Assembly: GCF_965363235.1 (NCBI RefSeq)
Contig: NC_134847.1
Coordinates: 73,910,268 to 73,974,267 of the forward strand
Reading direction: 5' to 3'
DNA: 64,000 nucleotides
DNA from: Mytilus galloprovincialis
Taxonomy: Eukaryota > Mollusca > Bivalvia > Mytilida > Mytilidae
A program made the translations under genes and the position numbers. The notes beneath the pieces were generated by a model. That model saw nothing but the letters and a program-made list of their open reading frames with translations, ran no database searches and was not told where the DNA came from. Numbering within the stretch: the first letter of the stretch is position 1; each line of letters starts with the position of its first letter. This document shows positions 56,333 through 64,000 of the stretch, piece by piece.

Positions 56333-59300
56333 GTAAGTATTAAACTAAATAAAATCATCTTTATTTAATATCTTTATGAAATTTCCAAAATTCGATTGAG
56401 GAAAATTTAAATTGCTGAGATATGTTTATGCACTATCATACACCTTTATTTAGATTCTATAAATTCAAATTTAGTAAATTGTATAATTGCATTGTTAAAT
56501 TTGACTTTACCAAGCGGAAGCAAGCAAGTCGAAAAAATTCCTTGTTTTGTGTAGTTATTCAAAAATTGTGAAATCAGAAGATTATTTGGAATAAGTGGAA
56601 ACAAAAGTACATTTAACCGAAAATTCTTTGTATCCCTACTTTTGTCGAATCTGTGTTGATGAAAGTTTCTTATAAAAAGGAATGAATTTCCTTTAATCAG
56701 TATGAATGTGTTTGTCTTTCTGAATTCGTTAATAAATATAAATACCTATATATTCCTAGAATTAATGTAATCAAGATAATAATTCGGAAATCTTTACAAT
56801 TCCTTTTAACTTGAAGTAAAAAAATTCAACATTATTTTTTACAGTTACAGGTGCCATGCTCTGTGCATCAGCATGTAATGACGTAGACACGAAGGCCTGT
56901 GAACTACTTGCTAACCAAAGACCAGATTTATGTAGTGACCCATGTTTGTCTACATTATGTAACCGATATTGCGGACATTGTCGTGAGTATCCGAGTGGCA
57001 AAATAAAAATGAAGATTATATATTTTTTAATCCTAGACAATTTACACTATTTTTTACTTGGTTACTTTAAAAATAATGGAAAACTCCAATTAACAACGCT
57101 TAATGTTTTATGACACGAAATCACATTTATTGCACAATTATAGAAAAAATAGCATTTCTTATTTTAATTTATGTTTTTCAGCCGTGAAGTGTTATCAGTG
57201 CGATGAGGTTAATTTTCCCCAGAACTGCACAAACGTCGTAGAGTGTCCTTCGAAGGATCATGTAAGGTTCATTTGATTATGTCATGTTTGTTGTTGGTTA
57301 GAATACATTGCTTTAATACAGTGATTTGTAACGCACACATAATGCAACGTGTTCTTGTTGGTAGTTTGAACTCAATTTGTTTTAGAAGATAAATACAGGC
57401 AATAGTACCGCTGACCGAAATTCATAAATCAAATAAAAAATAAAACAATTTCGAGTTACAAAGTAAAACCGAGGGAAATCGATCTTCTGAGAAACAGGAA
57501 GAAGATAGTTAGCAAGCAATCGAAAACATAAGTCGTAAAAAAACACAAAACCTGGACCGAAAGAAAATCGACGAAAAAGCGAAGGTCCACAGACATGGAA
57601 AACCTGATATTGGGCAAGACTCATCGCACAAAGAGCAGTGGTTATCATGACAATGTGTGATTCGAAAGGTTTCTGTGACAATAGTGGCACTCGTCGTTTT
57701 CATCATAGCAAGTAAATATTCGGGGAAAAGTTCATTACGACTGTGTGATATGGGATTGCGATAAAGACAGGTGAAACATAGTTCTAGTATTCCATTAAAG
57801 TCAACAAACTTATGACTGCATCAGTTAAACTGTGTTAGTTTTTAAATACACATACTTACAGTAAAGAGAATAGCGATTTGGTTCTTCTCTAGTTGAAATT
57901 TAAATATTAATACGTAATTTCCTTATTACATAGTTTATTTATAATATGAGTTACAAACTAAAACAATATTAGTTTTGCCTAAAGAAACAATGAATAATAT
58001 AATCCAAAGTGTCATTATTTTTATATTTCAGTATTGCTATACTACTCAAAGTTTTGCGTCCGATTTTAGGGAAATTTACCGGATGGGATGTGCTCTAAAA
58101 TCTGTAAGTTTAATTAATTTTCAGACTTCGTAATATCATTTTGAATGTTTTTATTTATTTTCATGAAACTCTTATTACAGATGCTGCATTCAAATTAGTG
58201 TCACACTCTTTACAGCACAAAAATAAGGTTAACAGGAAACCAGTTGCAATGGATGTTTTTTACCTTTAACAATTCATCTCGAACCTAATCTGGTTTAATC
58301 GGTGACATTTGTTTTAAATTTTGTTACATGTGTAAGTCAATTAAATAACCAATACATTGAAAGATATGAATTGACAATATATCAACTATAGAATATGAAT
58401 AACTTCCCTTTTATTGGATTTGGAATTGCATTTTGCTCTTAATGTTGAAAGTTTCATTGAAACAGATATGCAGTCTTTACTTGGGTCCAGATACCAACAG
58501 GAGAAACATAGACGTCAATGGGGCCTGCTGTACGCAAGACAATTGTAATAACAGATTACCCTACGATATAGTTACTTCACAGACACTCCCTTCTCAGTCC
58601 GTATCTACAGGTTAGAATTTACTTTGTATAGGAAGGCGGCCAACGGGCAATTAAATCATAAATACAATGGTTCATTTTATATATATATTATATTCAGGTA
58701 TGTATTATGGGGAAATCTAATGTTTTATGAATGTCTATCTTAATTTTTGTTAAAACAATATCATGTACAAATGAGTTTCGCCAAAGTTTCTGAAAATACA
58801 TCACATTGTTAATCACACGACCGAATATTTATCTATGAAGAAATTAAATCAAAAATGTGGTCACACTGAAGGGTATATTCGACGTGTACGCCACATTTTA
58901 TTTGGTTATCTTGAATAGACAGAAAAAAAATATTACAATCATTACTTATAATTTGATTCTAAATTCCGTTGATGACGTCACGTTCACATAACAAACATAT
59001 GTCTTTGAGCTGGTAGGCAAAATACTTTCAGCCAATCAGAAGACGTGCTACATTCCAAAGTTAAATGTTAACGTGACGTTAATGACAAATAAAGATAAAT
59101 TCTAAACACAAGGCTCATTTTTACATGTAAGTGAATGCGATTTCCAGAATTTAGAAATGCATGCAACAAATAAAAACTGCAACCCAGTAAATTAATCACA
59201 ATTTTTTTAAGTTATCGGATATAATTTTGAAAATGAATAAAGCAGTGTATCATGTGTAAAATATGAATTAGCTAATGACAAATATTTTTATGATTGACTT

Positions 59301-59996
59301 ATTGTTCTACGCTTTTTGAACTGTAGTGATATTACCATCAGGTGCTTCAACGTTGAACCAAAATAGTTGCACCAATCTTGATGATACCGCATGTTCACGA
59401 ATGAATCAAGCAGATCCGTCGCTCTGTTCATCTGGTGGCTGTTTTGCATCACTGTGTCCAGGTGTATGTGGGAGTTGCTGTGAGTATACGACGACAAACC
59501 TCTCATAAAGTAGCATGTTTTCTGATATTATAATAAAATAACAATAATGGTATAACTCCATTTTTGGGTGTTGATATGCTTTCATTGATATTAAATGTAC
59601 TTATGTTACACTATAATATTTATTCGAAATGTTCCAATTAGAATTTATGTTATACTAAACATAGCTCATAGACCCTTGCAATCGCTGACATCGTGTGAGT
59701 ATGAAATTAAACTATTGTTGACTGGTTCTGTTGACTTGCTTGTACTTCCCGCTAGATATTATAGCACAGTTTGCAACGAAGATTGCCATCAGTCCTATTT
59801 CTTTATCTTGCAGAGAAGAATCAGAATTCAAACTACTATATCTTGATAAACATTTTGTTTCAGAAATATTAAAAACAAACGTGTAACGCATTTGTCAAAA
59901 CCCTGTAATTGATTTTTTGCAGTTAATTGTTACACATGTGATGATATTAACAGTCTCACAGATTGCAAAAATACCACTCACTGTCCATCAGGAAGC
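56302..59996 (+). CDS. Paralogue of the ShK/LU/lectin gene, first seven exons (3' end outside the window)
   Basis: Exons are 56302-56332, 56845-56982, 57182-57261, 58032-58103, 58466-58610, 59327-59479 and 59923-59996. They code for 231 residues in one frame: signal peptide 1-20, ShK-like 21-56, LU 60 to about 136, linker, second ShK-like domain 170-206 and the start of a second LU domain (NCYTCDDINSLTDC). Exon lengths 31, 80, 72 and 74 are identical to those of the gene at 32622 and all phases agree, so the two are tandem duplicates. RNIDVNGACC-QD-CNN-LP is shared around the LU end. The next exon was not found before 64000; repeats and a fossil retroelement fill that stretch. Whether a lectin-like domain follows is unknown. 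Confidence 0.88.
56845..56982 (+). CDS. Paralogue, exon 2 (ShK domain 1)
   Basis: Acceptor TTTTACAG|TTACAG and donor TTGTC|GTGAGT. A second AG six bases downstream would remove two residues in frame. It codes for ACNDVDTKACELL and LCNRYCGHC. Confidence 0.9.
57182..57261 (+). CDS. Paralogue, exon 3 (LU, first part)
   Basis: Acceptor TTTTTCAG|CC and donor CAT|GTAAGG. It codes for PVKCYQCDEVNFPQNC and ECPSKDH. Confidence 0.92.
57395..57560 (-). repeat. R2 fragment, diverged
   Basis: AGGCAATAGTACCGCTGACC and AAAACCGAGGGAAATCGATC match the 3' part of R2 in complement. The open frames here are chance frames. Confidence 0.5.
58032..58103 (+). CDS. Paralogue, exon 4 (LU, middle)
   Basis: Acceptor ATATTTCAG|TAT and donor TCT|GTAAGT. 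It codes for YCYTTQSFASDFREIYRMGC and ALKS. Confidence 0.92.
58466..58610 (+). CDS. Paralogue, exon 5 (LU end and linker)
   Basis: Acceptor GAAACAG|ATA and donor ACAG|GTTAGA. It codes for ICSLYLGPDTNRRNIDVNGA, CCTQDNCNNRLP and a Ser/Thr/Gln linker. No 67-bp array follows this donor, unlike in the paralogous gene. Confidence 0.9.
58855..59060 (+). repeat. R5 hairpin repeat copy
   Basis: AATGTGGTCACACTGAAGGG, ACGCCACATTTTAT, TTATAATTTGATTCTAAATT and GCCAATCAGAAGACGTGCTA occur in the same order as at 10005-10225. Confidence 0.7.
59327..59479 (+). CDS. Paralogue, exon 6 (ShK domain 2)
   Basis: Acceptor GAACTGTAG|TG and donor TGCT|GTGAGT. It codes for a linker and a seven-cysteine ShK-like domain ending SLCPGVCGSC. 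Confidence 0.9.
59923..59996 (+). CDS. Paralogue, exon 7 (second LU domain, first part)
   Basis: Acceptor TTTTTGCAG|TT and donor AGC|GTAAGG. It codes for FNCYTCDDINSLTDCKNTTH and CPSGS; 74 nt and phase 0 out, as in exon 7 of the complete gene. Confidence 0.9.
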
Positions 59997-60219
59997 GTAA
60001 GGAACACTTTGCTGTCAAAGTTATTAAATGCCGTTCAGTGTTGACATGAATTATCGGTTAAATGGTCATAATTATAAATTAGCTGTTTACAAAATTGTGA
60101 ATTTATCGAATTACGTAGGATGTTTCACTCCAGGGGCCGTGTCATAGAAAGTGTCTTAATATTTGTCCTAAGATATATCTTAGGATAAATTATAGGACGG
60201 TCTTAGGACTGTCTTATGA

Positions 60220-60885
60220 CCTGTAAAGGCAACAGTAGTATACCGCTGTTCAAAACTCGTAAATATATGGACAAAAAACAAAATCTGGGTAACAAACTAA
60301 AACTGAGGGAAACGCATTAAATTTAAGAGGAGAACAACGACACAACATTAAAATGTAACACACACAGCAACAGACTAAGCATTAGACAAAATCCGATGAG
60401 AATAACAAATATAACATCATAACCAAATACATGAATTTGGGATAGAAAAATACCGTGACACGTCTTATAGTAATGTGAATTCACACTCAAATATAGGAGA
60501 AAATAAACGACACAACGGAAACACAACGTTAAAATGTTACACACACAGAAACGAACTATGATATAACAATGGCCATTTTCCTGACTTGGTACAGGACATT
60601 TTTAAAGAAAAAATGGTGGGTTGAACCTGGTTTTGTGACATGCCAAACCTTGCACTTTAATGGAATTGTTAAATATAACATTAAAATGACAACATAATAA
60701 TACAGGACTACAATACAAATAAATAGGAGAACGTATTAGGCAAAGAAACACATGAATAATAGATAACAAAAGGCATCAGGTTTAAAATTCAATACGTCAA
60801 AAACGCGCCTCGTCCACAAGACTTACCAGTGACGCCCAGATATAAAAGTTCGAAAGTCAAAAAAAAGTACAAAGTTGTTTTATAC
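60220..60885 (-). repeat. R2 interspersed repeat copy, near full length
   Basis: It is the complement of 6290-6890 from AAAGGCAACAGTAGTATACC to CGCGCCTCGTCCACAAGACT. Here it has no reverse transcriptase attached, which shows that R2 is a unit of its own. Confidence 0.85.
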
Positions 60886-62349
60886 ACAACAAAACATAGA
60901 ATATATATTTATTAAGAAATAATAAACTAAGATACATACTACATGATATACATACAATAAAATAAACATCATTTGGCGTTTAGCCGTCTCGGTTGTTGTC
61001 ACAGTGATTGATTAATTCCTAAGCGTGAGAATCATATCAATCGGAAGATCTGAGTTCATGATTGAACTTCTGATAACGATATGACACTAACTTTAAGTTC
61101 ATGCTTGGACTTACTGATGGACCTGTTCTTGTTTATGAATACAAGCATGTAGATCAAAAACGTCAGTGATAGAAGTCCGTGCATGGACTGACGCCAGGAC
61201 TGACTTAAAACAGGGATCTGTTGTTAGTTAGTGTCCGGAAACTTCTAGCACGTGTCTGGTCTATTTAAAAATTAACCAAATTACTGCTATAAGTCCCATT
61301 AACGGTGACAAGCAACTTATACATCAATAACTCTGCATCAAATTTGGGGAAATTGGGTTAATAATAACGAAAATATGCAAAAATATAGTTGATGACTGGT
61401 ATTTAAAGGAGACAACTGAACCCCAAATGAAGATGGTTACTGTAAATTCAAATTTTACTGAGTGCGTATGGTAATGACAAATTTCGCATTAATAGATGAT
61501 ACTTTATATTCTACAGATTTTCTAAAATCGCAATGATAAATGCACGCATCAATTCTGAATTTACAGTATCTTTGAACAAAGATTTGTAACTATATTAAAA
61601 TATATATGAATATATGAATTGATATACAAATGAACAGCAATTAAAACGTCCATCACTAATCGTTTATCAGTATGTAACTCCGGCGTGCTGGAAAACATTG
61701 TAAAAATTTTAGTGATAAGCACAAGTGTTCTGATTAACTACTGTCTATCTCAGCGGGTCGTGAGAAGAAATGTTACGACTTGATGAAATCAAATGTTCTG
61801 CTTGACCTTAACATAACTTTCATAAACATGTCAATGAACTCTGATCATAATGTTCTCAGCATCTGCTAATCTATCATGTTCTTTTATCTACATAGTTAAT
61901 AAGTAAGTTCAAATATCAACACAAAATCGGGAACTGTCATACTACTATAACTTGGTTTAAATGTTTAACCCTTGTCTCATTCATTGAAAATGGTACGTCA
62001 CTGATAGCGATTATAAACAAATGTATATGTTTAGCAATTAATATGCACATAATAAATGTAGACCTAATGAAGACAATGATACGTCAATATATTTACATAA
62101 TATGGGGATCATTATGCCCCAACACTATCGAAACACACTTTAAACCAATATCAGATTAAACAATGGGGATTATTATGCCCCTGAAACACTGATTAAAAAC
62201 GCAATTGATGTCGTTGTGTTGACCTCATAAAGACGATGAACTAACATGTGGTAATGAAACAGTCTACATATACTCTACGGCACTAACAATATTAAATCAA
62301 GATAAAAACGTATGCGATTGAAATATTCCTATGTACAATAAACACTAAA
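60886..62349. other. AT-rich stretch, no gene recognised
   Basis: Two GGGGATYATTATGCCCC words stand at about 62,104 and 62,165. The right part may belong to the non-coding end of the neighbouring retroelement. No exon of the paralogue was found. Confidence 0.45.
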
Positions 62350-64000
62350 TCTTCACTCGACTAATGCTTGTTGAGCTTGCTGTATCGTTGATAAAGATGT
62401 TCTAATATAGCGAGTATAACACTGTGAACTCCACCGTCCGAGTGTCTGAATAAGGTGATCTTCAATTTTTGAACCTGCTGTGGTACTTGCTCTAATGCGA
62501 AAGCTGTGACCATTATATAAGTCTGAGTTGTATCCAAGTACGGCAAGTATATTTTTTAGAGAAGAAATGAAGTAGTTTGGTGTTAAAGCTTTCCTATTTT
62601 CCATCACAAAGAAAGCGTCTTGTGATTTACTATCTTTGAATTTCCTAGTACGATAGTCCATGTAACGTTCCAGAGATAAGACTGGACAAACAGAAGCTCC
62701 CGACGCAAATAAATGAATATCAACACCTTCACGAAATGGGTCTGTTTTCGAAGCTTTCAAATGAAAGGTAACTTTATCCTTAAGAAACCGGATATCTTCG
62801 ATACTCACATTGCATTCTGAATCAAACGAATGTAATACTGTAAATTCCCCACATCGAAGAAATCCAAAATATGCCGTGACACACGCTGCTTCCAGAAGAG
62901 TTTCTACATACGGCGTATAATACCCTTTCCTCAAAAACTGACAAATTTCCTAGAGTATCGTGAAGGTAATTGGCAGTCTAGGTTTTGTTGATTTTTTCTC
63001 ATTTTTCTTTATTCCTCTATATAACGCATCGAGTCAATAAAGTTTATCAGAACTGTCGCTAAATATTGAAGTCTTCCCATCCTCTAAGTATTTATATCGT
63101 ATCCCACATATATACATTTTAATAGTAGAACATTTCAAATGCAAGTTTTTAAAACAATGCGTAGCGAAATGAATAAGAGATTCTTCAGTTAACGGAGGCA
63201 TGTCTGAATTAAGCCAAATCACTCCAGTCATTCGTAAAAAGGTTGCATAGGCAGAAAACCCACACTCATACTGTGTACGTGTTCTGGGAGCTATTGAAGT
63301 TTTGAGTAAACAACTTACACATTACGAGTGAGAAGTGCGGACAAATCATGGCTTGTGCATCTGCTTCCGGCGCTTCTTTCTGGAACGTCTGAAAATCAAA
63401 TCGAGAAAGTGAATCTGCAATCACATTTTTAACACCAGGGATATGCTTACTTGAAAATGTAAAATTGTTAATTGCAGCTAACCAAGTGAGTTTACGCATT
63501 AGTTTCATAATATCTTGCACCTTTGATCGTCCTTTGTTTATGATATTAACAGTAGATTCATTATCACAATGAAAAACTATTCGTTTTCTCGTCCAATGTT
63601 TGCCCCAAAGTACTGCCGCCACTACAATTGGATACAATTCTCGAAAAGCCATAGACATATCAGAATCAAGTATATTTTGTAACTCTGGTGGCCAAGAACT
63701 ACAAAACCAATGTCCCTTGAAGTACCCCCCAAAGCCAAGTGTTGAAGCAGAATCTGTATACAATTTGAAATCCGCTGCATTGGAATGAAAGTATCGTAGA
63801 AAAAGGAGACGCAGTTCCACTGGTTCAGAAAAATATACCACATCTTTAAATCATCTCGACATTCGGCTGACAGTGTAACATAGTAATTGAGATTGTTAAC
63901 TTTAGTCGATAGGTAAATGAGATAACTTACAAAAGTCCGTCCAGGTATAATAACTCTCGCAGCAAAATTGAAATGTCCCAAGAGTTGTAAAAGTTCTCGT
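62350..64000 (-). mobile_element. Fossil DIRS-like (tyrosine-recombinase) retroelement, runs off the window
   Basis: On the minus strand, in the order expected for DIRS-type elements, come the end of the reverse-transcriptase region, an RNase H region (about 63,270-63,840) and a tyrosine recombinase region (about 62,353-63,230) with the conserved GHSFR and LGRW motifs. The 5' part lies beyond position 64000. The visible part is broken in a few places, so it looks like an inactive copy of moderate age. It lies in or behind intron 7 of the paralogue. Confidence 0.8.

Overview
The window looks like nuclear DNA of a bivalve mollusc, most likely a mussel (Mytilus-like). This is inferred from AT-rich introns packed with short interspersed repeats of the bivalve kind, from GT-AG split genes, and from secreted cysteine-rich immune-type proteins (ApeC, ShK, Ly6/uPAR, C-type lectin). 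No species can be fixed from sequence alone.

Three protein genes, all on the + strand, can be assembled exon by exon because their splice sites, phases and domains agree. (1) 2459-28517: a complete five-exon gene for a 346-residue secreted apextrin-like protein (signal peptide, PAN/apple-like region, Thr-rich linker, ApeC domain). (2) 32622-50598: a complete twelve-exon gene for a 457-residue secreted protein with the order ShK - LU - ShK - LU - C-type lectin-like domain. (3) 56302 to at least 59996: the first seven exons of a tandem paralogue of gene 2 (signal, ShK, LU, ShK, start of LU), whose remaining exons lie beyond the window or are lost. A tRNA-Gly(GCC) gene lies between genes 2 and 3 at 51932-52002.

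The remainder is mostly intron and repeat. Intron 2 of the apextrin-like gene holds a direct segmental duplication (about 15.1-20.9 kb and 20.9-24.4 kb). Its first copy carries a 2.07-kb foldback transposon with a 6-bp target duplication. Its second copy carries a SINE-like element with a 12-bp target duplication, and the matching empty site is preserved in the first copy. Gene 2 has two arrays grown from its own splice boundaries: a 43-bp unit repeated three times ending at the acceptor of exon 4, and a 67-bp unit repeated twenty times containing the end and donor site of exon 5. Other elements are a TTAA-flanked MITE, a DNA transposon with iterated terminal motifs, Penelope-type reverse-transcriptase remnants, several hairpins and a fossil DIRS-like retroelement at the right edge.

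As a set, the genes suggest a small cluster of secreted recognition or effector proteins: an ApeC protein next to a duplicated pair of ShK/LU proteins, one ending in a lectin-like domain. That functional link is inference from domains and neighbourhood only.
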